A stretch of 41,544 nucleotides of DNA from Prevotella sp. (lineage in GTDB: Bacteria > Bacteroidota > Bacteroidia > Bacteroidales > Bacteroidaceae): contig JAFSNG010000029.1 of the NCBI GenBank assembly GCA_017447515.1, positions 1 through 41,544 of the forward strand, in the 5' to 3' direction. This document shows positions 8,501-15,768 of the stretch, in pieces. A model generated the notes under the pieces. That model ran no database searches, was not told where the DNA came from, and saw only the letters and a list, made by a program, of their open reading frames with translations. How positions within the stretch are numbered: position 1 is the first letter of the stretch; each line of letters starts with the position of its first letter. A program made the position numbers and the translations under genes.

Positions 8501-8703
8501 GCTATCGCGATATGGCCTGGCAGACGCGGAAAAACACCTTCCCCGTCCGTCGCCTGGATGCTTATGCTGCGTGGATAGACCGCGACATAGAGCGAAAGGC
8601 CTTTGTCTGGAACTCACTATTGGCTCCGCGCAAAGGCCTCTCCACCAACGATGCGGCCATGTGGTCGCTCGATGCCATCTATATGCTGGAGGTCATCCCA
8701 TAA
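5575..8703 (+). CDS. DUF6250 plus PL26-like exo-rhamnogalacturonan lyase
   Basis: Secreted 1042-aa protein. I chose the ATG at 5575 because it gives a clean signal peptide (MTARLTLQLLFLLVTATMMG); the longer frame from 5503 would run through the promoter. Residues about 27-230 resemble DUF6250 (YWRVESESP, SDLNCFWLASDP, late HVKIESRDGRVRFFMDGE), probably a lectin-like beta sandwich. From about 238 comes a RIFT-barrel region (GIPFRQGELKDAG, WWPDGSVKWA) like PcRGLX, the PL26 exo-rhamnogalacturonan lyase of Penicillium. The C-terminal half (about 600-1042) is Trp/Tyr-rich and helical as in the alpha/alpha toroid of that family. Expected role: beta-elimination from RG-I chain ends. The family call is from recognised motifs, not alignment; exact catalytic residues were not assigned. 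Confidence 0.75.
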   Translation: MTARLTLQLLFLLVTATMMGQSGLNKKDFNRYWRVESESPDYRVTFRGDTCELLSPKGLTLWRKEQLSANSVVEYDAQVVDEGREGDRLSDLNCFWLASDPQQKDIWARASWRSGIFVRCYTLQMYYLGYGGNHNSTTRFRRYTGDERGVDSTAYRPAILKEYTDAPHLLRPNHWYHVKIESRDGRVRFFMDGELIVDYLDPAPLERGWFGFRTTLSRTRITNFQSRSLDDDALTTGIPLHWLHQPQAAQPVTFGIPFRQGELKDAGLLALNDGTPADAWATAWWPDGSVKWAALSAVTANPSPKVVKQAKRTKVQPIAIHDTGHSFVVNTGKLCVWLPKSGQQLIDSLQVDGKTVGGGALLTATTPRGAYQSSINKVSVERQSQVDAVVRIDGTHSDGQRQWLPFTVRLHFWQGSEQVKMTHTFIYDGEPSEDMIASLGIRFAIPMHTETYNRHIAFGMSPERVWAEPVQPLDGRRDLRMKESPSEEGRGIPQRHNIQMDQMQGKRIPPREQFDRMGQALIDHWAQWDGFRLSQLTDNAFSIRKRATTQSPWIGTLTGERAPGYAFVGDTEGGLAVRLKDFWQSYPSTIEVSDARSSEAHLTCYLWSPEAEPMNLCHYDTIAHGLLESYEDVQEGMSTPYGIARTSELWLLPQGGYAGKDAAVRQMALLDDENRLLPTPEYLHSRRAFGIWSLPTAHKDVEERLDEYIRIYQQETERHRWYGFWNYGDFMHAYDPERDEWRYDVGGYAWDNTELASPTWLWMMFVRSGRADIWRMAEAMSRHNSEVDTYHIGPFAPLGSRHNVSHWGCGAKEARISQAGFLRYYYYLTADERMGDLMHAQTDSDTLLWHLDPMRLAEPREKFPCSAPARLRVGPDWVAYAGNWMTEWERTGNTRYRDKIQAGMTSIAALEDGIFTGNLAKGYDPATGRLSYDGPRELRSTSHLLAIMGGFEVMNELLPMMNNDAFNRCWLDHARRYRDMAWQTRKNTFPVRRLDAYAAWIDRDIERKAFVWNSLLAPRKGLSTNDAAMWSLDAIYMLEVIP

Positions 8704-8753
8704 GGTTTCACCCACCGATTACAATTATTCATTATTTTAAATAAAAAACATTT

Positions 8754-10541
8754 ATGACTTATTCACGTTATTCTTCCATTTTAGTCATCTTCCTCCTTGC
8801 TGTACAGGCTTGGGCCTACAAGCAGGAGTCGATGAACATTAATGTCAACGGCAAGTCGAGGAACATGGTGGTATTCACTCCCAACGAGCTGCCGGCCAAA
8901 TCGCCGCTGATGATTATCACTCACGGCATGAACCAAGACCCTGAATACCAGTACGGGTCGGACAAAATCTACGAAATGGTTGATACGGCGAAGTTCGTGG
9001 TGACCTATCTGCGCAGCGATGGCAACACGTGGGATGTTGGCGGTACGAAGGACCAGAATTTCGTCATTAAGGCTATCGACGAGATGGCCAAGCTTTACGA
9101 CATTGACCGTGACCGCGTCTATTGGTCGGGATTCTCGATGGGTTCCATGCTCATCCACCATTGCATTGCCAACATGCAGGACAAGATAGCAGCCTTCGCC
9201 CCCACCAGCGGCATCCAGTTCTCGGAACAGCCCTGGAACAATTGCAAGAAGCCCGTCAACCTGCTGGAATGCATTGCCTATGACGACGACGTGTTCGGCT
9301 ATGAGCAGTACGGTATCCATGCCTACATTGAGAACTACGCCAAGCACGACAAGCATACGCAATATAGCAAGGAGATAGGCTATAAGCCCATGGGAGCTTC
9401 ATGGGGCAACGGTGATTTGGAGAAATGGACAGGCGGACCCAATGGCGGTGAGGTGTGGCTCTATTCGTACAACAATGGTGGTCACTGGCCCTCAGATCAG
9501 AACCGTCACCTCATCTGGAACTTCTGCAAACGTTTCTCGTTGAACCAGCCTACTGCACATATCACCGAGCCCGCTGGCGAAACCACATACCTCTCATTTA
9601 CGCCACCGGGTACAGCTGTATTCCCTGATGTCGCCATAGAAGCCACTGCCAAAGCCCAGAGCGGCGAGGTGGTAAAGGCAGAATTCTATGACGGTGGAAC
9701 CCTCCTTGCCACTATTCCCGATGCTGCATCGGGCTCTTATTCCGCAACCCTGACCGACCCACAAGTCGGCAAGCATTACCTTCGTGTAGTGGTGACTGAC
9801 GATAAGGAAAAAACTGCTGAAGCCGCTTGTCTGGTGAGTTGCGAAACACCTGAGGTGGGCACAGCTTACAATCTGAGTAGTCATTTCACTACTGAGGGCG
9901 TGGTACCCCAGGACTGGATTGTCAGCAATGGCACTACAGAGCGTATCGGTGGCGGTCTGCCATTCTCCAGTGGTCCCCGTCTGTTGCATTTCACCCATGA
10001 GAATCGTGCTATTGAATACGGTCTGCTCGTACAGAATACGGCAGGCAAGGAGAAAGGTGCTTACGCTAAATTCGGTGTGAAGAAAGCACGTTCGACCGTG
10101 ACGCTGTACGCTGGACATTATGCCCTTAAGTACAGGCTGTATAACTGGAACCAGCCGGAGTCCTCGCCTGTGATCATCGTCATTGAGGATGCTAATGGTG
10201 AGGAAGTAGCCTCCAAGACGTACAAGCCCACCGTCAACATCGGTGGAAAGACCGATAAGGCATTTGGCGGTGCCCGTCAGCAGACCTTTGAGTTCGATAT
10301 TAACTATCCGGGCGAATACGTCGTTGCCTTCTACACGGATGCAGCAAAGAATGCCGACTTCGTGCTGGGTCTCGTCAGTCTTCAGGCGAAGGAATACACA
10401 ATAACAGGTATCAGCGATATTCACCGTGAAGCAATAGACCATCACCGTTATTACGACCTTTACGGTCGCCGTGTTGAAGAAGGACAATTGCAGCCAGGCA
10501 TCTATATCCTCGACGGCCGTAAGATAGTCATCCGGAGATAA
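8754..10541 (+). CDS. Secreted CE1-like esterase with Ig-like domain and C-terminal tail
   Basis: 595 aa with a Sec signal peptide ending near VQAWA. Residues about 25-265 form an alpha/beta-hydrolase domain of the PHB-depolymerase/feruloyl esterase type. The nucleophile is S128 in WSGFSMGSM, a probable acid lies at D177-D179 and the histidine is H244 in NNGGHWP. An Ig-like segment follows (about 270-365: EFYDGGTLLATIPDAASGSY), then a beta-rich module that may bind carbohydrate, then the tail YYDLYGRRV...GIYILDGRKIVIRR. It follows the PL26-like gene by 50 bases without a visible promoter, so it is probably co-transcribed. In an RG-I locus it would remove acetyl or feruloyl esters from side chains; the acyl group cannot be told from sequence. 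Confidence 0.75.
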   Translation: MTYSRYSSILVIFLLAVQAWAYKQESMNINVNGKSRNMVVFTPNELPAKSPLMIITHGMNQDPEYQYGSDKIYEMVDTAKFVVTYLRSDGNTWDVGGTKDQNFVIKAIDEMAKLYDIDRDRVYWSGFSMGSMLIHHCIANMQDKIAAFAPTSGIQFSEQPWNNCKKPVNLLECIAYDDDVFGYEQYGIHAYIENYAKHDKHTQYSKEIGYKPMGASWGNGDLEKWTGGPNGGEVWLYSYNNGGHWPSDQNRHLIWNFCKRFSLNQPTAHITEPAGETTYLSFTPPGTAVFPDVAIEATAKAQSGEVVKAEFYDGGTLLATIPDAASGSYSATLTDPQVGKHYLRVVVTDDKEKTAEAACLVSCETPEVGTAYNLSSHFTTEGVVPQDWIVSNGTTERIGGGLPFSSGPRLLHFTHENRAIEYGLLVQNTAGKEKGAYAKFGVKKARSTVTLYAGHYALKYRLYNWNQPESSPVIIVIEDANGEEVASKTYKPTVNIGGKTDKAFGGARQQTFEFDINYPGEYVVAFYTDAAKNADFVLGLVSLQAKEYTITGISDIHREAIDHHRYYDLYGRRVEEGQLQPGIYILDGRKIVIRR

Positions 10542-10545
10542 TCAC

Positions 10546-10561
10546 TTATCTCTCACCTCTT
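10546..10561. repeat. Degenerate two-unit heptamer at the CE12 stop codon
   Basis: In reverse complement this reads AGAGGTG then AGAGATA, and the TGA of the first unit is the stop codon of the minus-strand CE12 gene. It fills the short gap between the convergent esterase genes. It belongs to the AGAGGTG family of the larger arrays but is short enough to be chance. Confidence 0.35.
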
Positions 10562-12244
10562 CAAATACTTCGCCAACGGACTGTTGTTTTCCCTCAGTCC
10601 TTTGGCGATGCTTTGTGCATTCGTCTTGGCACCAAGGAGTGAGGTGTGGGTGTGGTCGTGGTTGAAGTACTTCATGGCCTTCTCCTTTTTGCCACACTTC
10701 TTGTCGAGGAAGTCTGCCGTGATGTTGTGGAGGTCAACGAATTCGACACCAGTATCGGCAACCACTTCGCGATACCACTTGCCATAGGTGTCGTTGCGGC
10801 GCTCAATCTTGCCATTCTCCCATTCGTTACGTGGCGTCAGCGATACCAGAATCGGTGTGGCACCCTTTTCACGCACGTCCTGAATGAATTTCTTCAGATA
10901 CCAGCCGAAGGAGTAGACCACCTCGTAAGAGCCTACCTGGGTGTTGGCCTTTAGCTTTTGGTCGATGACATTCTGCTTCGACAGGTCTTCCTGAGCAGCC
11001 TGCATCTGGTAAACGTGACAGGTGTCCTGGCCTGAGGCGATGGCTGCACGGTATTTGGGCTTGTCAATAGCTCCGATGTCGTTATGGCCGAACTGGATAA
11101 GCACAAAATCGCCAGGTTTCAGCGAGTTATACACTTTGTCCCAACGGCCCTCGTTCAGATACGAGCGACAGCTGCGTCCAGCCATAGCGGCATTTACAAT
11201 GTCTATTCTTGACTCGTCGAAAATGGTGTTGGCCACAGCTCCCCAACCCCACATGCCGTCTTCGTCCTTGTCAGCATTCTTGACCGTGCTGTCGCCAGTA
11301 ATAAAGACAACGGGCTTGCCTTCTGTGCGTGTGATGTCATAGACAGGCAATTGAACGTTACGCATCATCGCCTTCAGCGGATTCAGGGCGGGATTATGAC
11401 TGGCCATCAGCCCCTCAGCCGCAGAGCGTGCATTCATCATCGCACCAAAGCGACTGGTATGTATCTTGTCGAGGAAGAAATGGTAGTCAGTTTTCCATTT
11501 GCCGTAGCTGTCGAGCTTTTGTCCCGATATTTCGTTGAGGTCAATGAAAGGCACACCTTCCTCTGCAGCCACCTGCATCTGCCATTGCGTATGTTGCTTG
11601 CGTACAATCTTGTCATTGTCGTCGTAGGCATTACGCGGTGTCAGCGACATGAGGATAGGGTAGCCGCTTTGCGCGCGTACATCATTTATATATTTACGCA
11701 TGTAGCCGCCATAGGTGTAGACCGTTTCCTTCTCGCCAGTCTCTTTGATGGTCACATTCAGCGTGTCGTCACCAACACCAGGAATGCTTGCTCTGGCGCG
11801 GCCTTCGTCGTAGGGACCGTTGTCGTTATGGCCAATGGAGATAATCACCCAGTCGCCAGGACGGATAGCCTGACGGATGGGGTCCCACAGCTTGTTGTAG
11901 AACGTGCGGCTGCTCATACCGCCCAGGGCCTGATTCTCGACAGTAATCTTCATCGGGTCGAAGTATTCGTGGGCATAATAGCCCCAGCCCCACTGGCCGT
12001 TGTTGCCATTGCCCAGCGTTCCTGTGCGCATGGTGGAATTGCCAATGAGAAACAGCACAGGATTGTTGCCGCGACGGCTCGAACCAGGTACTGGTCGTGC
12101 TGTCATCGCCTTGGCGATACTGTCGGGGGTGTTATCTACGACATTGTTTACATCCTTCACTCCATTTCGGTCTGTCACCTGGGCTGCAACTGTCACAGAT
12201 GCTACTACAAGCAACGCTGCTAATATTTTCCTTAATTGCTTCAT
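10553..12244 (-). CDS. Tandem two-domain CE12 rhamnogalacturonan acetylesterase
   Basis: A 563-aa secreted protein with two complete SGNH/GDSL hydrolase domains. The ATG at 12244 gives signal peptide MKQLRKILAALLVVASVTVA; the longer frame would cross the promoter. Domain 1 (about 60-290): S70 in IGNSTMRTG, GG in ALGGMSSR, N140 in GHND, and D259/H262 in LDKIHTS. Domain 2 (about 308-563): S319 in TGDSTVK, GHND near 386-389, and D530/H533 in DHTHTS. Both catalytic sets look intact, so both halves may be active. CE12 enzymes remove acetyl groups from galacturonate in RG-I, opening the backbone to lyases. The gene is monocistronic and convergent with the upstream esterase, 11 bases away, with no terminator seen between them. 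Confidence 0.85.
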   Translation of the reverse strand: MKQLRKILAALLVVASVTVAAQVTDRNGVKDVNNVVDNTPDSIAKAMTARPVPGSSRRGNNPVLFLIGNSTMRTGTLGNGNNGQWGWGYYAHEYFDPMKITVENQALGGMSSRTFYNKLWDPIRQAIRPGDWVIISIGHNDNGPYDEGRARASIPGVGDDTLNVTIKETGEKETVYTYGGYMRKYINDVRAQSGYPILMSLTPRNAYDDNDKIVRKQHTQWQMQVAAEEGVPFIDLNEISGQKLDSYGKWKTDYHFFLDKIHTSRFGAMMNARSAAEGLMASHNPALNPLKAMMRNVQLPVYDITRTEGKPVVFITGDSTVKNADKDEDGMWGWGAVANTIFDESRIDIVNAAMAGRSCRSYLNEGRWDKVYNSLKPGDFVLIQFGHNDIGAIDKPKYRAAIASGQDTCHVYQMQAAQEDLSKQNVIDQKLKANTQVGSYEVVYSFGWYLKKFIQDVREKGATPILVSLTPRNEWENGKIERRNDTYGKWYREVVADTGVEFVDLHNITADFLDKKCGKKEKAMKYFNHDHTHTSLLGAKTNAQSIAKGLRENNSPLAKYLKR

Positions 12245-12274
12245 ATTTTGACTTGTTTTAGTAAAAAGATAGTG

Positions 12275-12308
12275 CAAATTTACACTTTTTTTTTGAAATC
12301 CGCGCAAA
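12275..12308 (-). promoter_or_regulatory. Probable promoter of the tandem CE12 gene
   Basis: TAAATTTG on the minus strand (12282-12275) matches the -7 box. TTTG (12308-12305) may be the -33 element at 22 bases, slightly beyond the usual spacing. The -7 box is about 30 bases upstream of the ATG at 12244. Confidence 0.5.
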
Positions 12309-12332
12309 TTAACACAAAAAAAGGCAAAATAT

Positions 12333-12363
12333 TTTCAAGATTCTAAAAAAATGTTTATATTTG
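12333..12363 (+). promoter_or_regulatory. Promoter of the susC1-susD1-susC2-susD2 operon
   Basis: TATATTTG (12356-12363) is a full -7 match. TTTC (12333-12336), three of four matches to -33, lies exactly 19 bases upstream. The transcript would start about 35 bases before the ATG at 12406. The operator, if any, must lie in the AT-rich 12283-12332 stretch shared with the divergent CE12 gene. Confidence 0.65.
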
Positions 12364-12405
12364 CACCGCTTAAAGAGAAAAAGTATATCTACTAATAATA
12401 ACTGT

Positions 12406-15400
12406 ATGAAAAAAGCAAATCTTTTGAAGAGGACTGTCATGCCTATGGCATTGATGTGCTCTGCCATGCTGTTTACCCCTCCGATGTTGGGTTTACAGAC
12501 TGCTTACGCAGCCGAACAGCAGCAAGGAACCATCAGTGGTACGGTTGTCGACAGTCAAGGTGAACCAATCATTGGTGCCAGCGTTATTATCGTAGGTGGT
12601 CAGGCTGTTCAGGGAACAGTAACCGACTTCGATGGCCGCTTCACGTTGAAAGTAGCTCCTGGTACCCAGTTGAAAATTTCTTATGTCGGCTACAAAGAGC
12701 AAATTGTCAAGGCTTCCGACAGCATGTTGGTTACGATGGAAGAAGAGGCAACCATGCTGCAGGGCGTCGAGATTGTGGCTTACGGTACGCAGAAGAAAGT
12801 CACCGTCACGGGTGCTATCGCTTCTGTGAAGGCCGAAGACCTGACACGCACCCCTGTGTCGTCAGTCAACAACGTGCTGGCTGGTCAGCTTTCCGGTGTG
12901 ACTACGGTGCAGTTCTCCGGTGAGCCTGGTAGCGATGCTGCCGCCATCTTCGTTCGTGGTAAGGCCACGTTCGCTGGTGACGATGCTGTTAAGCCCCTTA
13001 TCCAGGTCGATGGTGTAGAGCGTGAGATGTGGGATATCGACCCCAACGAAATCGAGAGTATCACGGTGCTGAAGGATGCTTCCGCTACAGCTGTGTTCGG
13101 TGTTCGTGGTGCTAACGGTGTCATCCTGATTACCACCAAGCGCGGTCAGGAAGGTAAGGCTAAGATTACCTTCAACATTTCTTTCTCGGCTCTGACTCCT
13201 ACCAAGATGGTCGAGCAGACCAGCTCTTACGAGTATGCCACCTTCCATAATGCCATGCGTGCCAACGACGGCAAGGCAGGTTATTTCTCGGAGAGTGTGC
13301 TGGAGATGTTCAGAACTGGCGAAGATCCCATCCGTTTCCCGAGCATGAAGTGGACTGATTATCTGATGAAGGACGTCACCCTGCAGCAGCAGCATAACGT
13401 CAACATCTCCGGTGGTAACAAGACCGTGAAATACTTTATTTCTGCTGGTATGTTTACGCAAGATGGTATCTTCGAGGAGTTCGACCGTCCTTACGACTAC
13501 GGCTATCAGTATAAGCGTTTCAACTATCGTACCAATTTGGATATTGACGTCACCAAGACCACCAAGGTCAGCTTCAATATCGCCGGTAAGGTGGATGAGT
13601 CATGCAAGCCTCACACAGGTCAGAGTTCCGACCAGATGATTCGCGAGATGTACTGGGCTTCTCCGTTCAGTAGCGCAGGAATGGTTGACGGCAAATATAT
13701 TGTTACCAGTGTCTCGGATGCTGATAACTATGTGGACGACCTTCTGAAGCCTCAAGGCGAGACCGCTGCTGTTCTGCCTTTTGAAACCAGTTCGCCAATG
13801 GCATACGCCATGAACCAGCCTGGTGCTTATCAATATAGTAACAACAAACTGCAGATGGACTTGATTGTCGACCAGAAGCTCGACTTCATCACAAAGGGTC
13901 TGTCGCTGAAACTGAAAGGCTCTTACAACAGTTCCTATCAGGTTCGCAAGGAGATTACCAACCAGCAGTCTACCTATACTCCCGTTTATCAAAAGTATGC
14001 GTTGACCGATGCCAATGGCGATCCTATCCAGACAGGTACGACCACCATTATTAATAAGGATGGTGAGAAAGAAGTTATTCCTGTCTATGCTTGGGGTGAG
14101 CGTACTGACCTCCGTCTGAGCGGTGACGATACCGAGCCCGTCTACTCCAACTCATCGCCCATCAAGGGACGTAACTGGTATGTGGAGGGTTCGCTGAACT
14201 ACAACCGTTCCTTCGGTGAGCATACCGTCACTGCCCTGGCCCTTTACAACCAGAGTAAGGACTACTATTACGGCGATAGCGAATATAACGATATTCCCCG
14301 TACATACGTTGGTTTCGTAGGCCGTATTACCTACGACTGGAACAACCGCTATATGGCAGAGTTCAACTTCGGTTACAACGGTTCCGAGAACTTTGCCCCC
14401 GGCAAGCGCTTCGGTGCCTTCCCTGCAGGTTCTATCGGTTGGGTGATGAGCGACGAGCCGTTCTTCAAACCCATCAAGAAGGTCGTCAGCTTCCTGAAGC
14501 TCCGCGCGTCGTGGGGTCTCGTGGGTAACGACAAGATTGGCGGCAAGCGCTTTATGTATATGTCCGACCCATACGTTGTCAACCAGACAGCCACCTTCGA
14601 CCGCTTCACTTATACCAACGTGAACGAGCCAGGCTTCGCTTATGTCTTTGGTATTGAGAACGGTACTCCCACCAAGGGTGCTTACGAGTCGTCGAAGAAC
14701 AATCCCGAAGTGTCTTGGGAAAAGGCCTTCAAGCAGGACTACGGTTTCGACATCAACTTCCTTGACGACCGTCTGCGCGTTACGTTCGACTACTATAAGG
14801 AGCACCGTACCGACATTCTCTGGCAGGACGGCACCGTTCCCGGATTCCTGGGCTTCACGCCGCCGTACACCAACTTCGGTGTTGTTGACAGTCACGGTTG
14901 GGAAGTCTCTATCAACTGGCAAGACAGGATTGGCAAGGACTTCCGCTATAACGTGAAGTTCAACCTCTCGAACAACGAGAACAAGATCGTGGAGGACCGT
15001 CAGGCTCCGCAGGCCAACGAATATATGTACACCGCGGGACGCCGCATCGGCTCGCGCCTGCAGTATAAGTTCTGGAAGCTCTACTACGAAGGTGCCGAGG
15101 CCGACTACCAGAAGGAGTTCGGCACGCCCTATCCCACCCAGCTGAAGGAGCTGAAGCCCGGCGACCCCATCTTCGTCGACCTCGACAAGAATGGTTATAT
15201 CGATGCCAACGACCAGAGCCGTGACTTTGGTCATACCGACGACCCGAAGTATATTGCCGGTCTGAATCTGGCAGCATATTATAAGGACTTTTCGTTCAGT
15301 GCCCAGTTCGTCAGTGCATGGGACGTTACCCGAGTTTTGGGCGATGTTTTCCGCCGTCCGTTCCAGAACCGTTCTACCGTGCTCAACGGTGGTCTGCTGA

Positions 15401-15738
15401 AATACCACTTGGAGAATACCTGGACTGTTGACAATCCCGATCCCGGTGCCGAGTATCCTCGTGCTACCTGGGACAATGCCGACCAGAACTATGCTAATTC
15501 TACCCTCTTCGAGAAGGATGCCAAGTACCTGCGTCTGAAGACCATTCAGGTCTCTTACGACTTCCACTTCCCGTTCATGAAGAAGTTGGGTATGACAGGT
15601 ATGCAGCTGGCACTCAGTGCTTACAACCTCTTCACGATTACTCCGTATAAGTTTGGCGATCCTGAGGCTCGCGCCAGTACGACGCCGTCTTATCCTTTGC
15701 AGCGTACCTACACCGCAAGTCTTAAGATTGGATTCTAA
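12406..15738 (+). CDS. susC: SusC/RagA-type TonB-dependent outer-membrane transporter (first of two)
   Basis: 1110 aa. The ATG at 12406 (MKKANLLKRT) was preferred; the frame opens with TTG at 12361 inside the promoter. After an unusually long signal region ending near AYAAE there is a CarboxypepD_reg-like domain (about 36-110: TISGTVVDSQGEPIIGASV, later TDFDGRFTLKV and ISYVGYKEQ). The plug follows (VNNVLAGQLSGV, FVRGKAT, ATAVFGVRGANG, VILITTKRGQ), then a 22-strand-type barrel ending LKIGF, the usual C-terminal signature. With SusD1 it would form the lidded pore that imports RG-I oligosaccharides across the outer membrane using TonB energy. Substrate is inferred from the neighbouring pectin enzymes. 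Confidence 0.95.
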   Translation: MKKANLLKRTVMPMALMCSAMLFTPPMLGLQTAYAAEQQQGTISGTVVDSQGEPIIGASVIIVGGQAVQGTVTDFDGRFTLKVAPGTQLKISYVGYKEQIVKASDSMLVTMEEEATMLQGVEIVAYGTQKKVTVTGAIASVKAEDLTRTPVSSVNNVLAGQLSGVTTVQFSGEPGSDAAAIFVRGKATFAGDDAVKPLIQVDGVEREMWDIDPNEIESITVLKDASATAVFGVRGANGVILITTKRGQEGKAKITFNISFSALTPTKMVEQTSSYEYATFHNAMRANDGKAGYFSESVLEMFRTGEDPIRFPSMKWTDYLMKDVTLQQQHNVNISGGNKTVKYFISAGMFTQDGIFEEFDRPYDYGYQYKRFNYRTNLDIDVTKTTKVSFNIAGKVDESCKPHTGQSSDQMIREMYWASPFSSAGMVDGKYIVTSVSDADNYVDDLLKPQGETAAVLPFETSSPMAYAMNQPGAYQYSNNKLQMDLIVDQKLDFITKGLSLKLKGSYNSSYQVRKEITNQQSTYTPVYQKYALTDANGDPIQTGTTTIINKDGEKEVIPVYAWGERTDLRLSGDDTEPVYSNSSPIKGRNWYVEGSLNYNRSFGEHTVTALALYNQSKDYYYGDSEYNDIPRTYVGFVGRITYDWNNRYMAEFNFGYNGSENFAPGKRFGAFPAGSIGWVMSDEPFFKPIKKVVSFLKLRASWGLVGNDKIGGKRFMYMSDPYVVNQTATFDRFTYTNVNEPGFAYVFGIENGTPTKGAYESSKNNPEVSWEKAFKQDYGFDINFLDDRLRVTFDYYKEHRTDILWQDGTVPGFLGFTPPYTNFGVVDSHGWEVSINWQDRIGKDFRYNVKFNLSNNENKIVEDRQAPQANEYMYTAGRRIGSRLQYKFWKLYYEGAEADYQKEFGTPYPTQLKELKPGDPIFVDLDKNGYIDANDQSRDFGHTDDPKYIAGLNLAAYYKDFSFSAQFVSAWDVTRVLGDVFRRPFQNRSTVLNGGLLKYHLENTWTVDNPDPGAEYPRATWDNADQNYANSTLFEKDAKYLRLKTIQVSYDFHFPFMKKLGMTGMQLALSAYNLFTITPYKFGDPEARASTTPSYPLQRTYTASLKIGF

Positions 15739-15768
15739 ACAGCTAATAATATAATAAGGTATATCATT

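Noticed and set aside
14152-15567. Long open frame on the minus strand opposite susC1 (471 codons)
   Set aside because: It is a shadow of the SusC1 reading frame caused by high GC at third positions; the product is valine-rich and featureless, with no promoter or recognisable motif.
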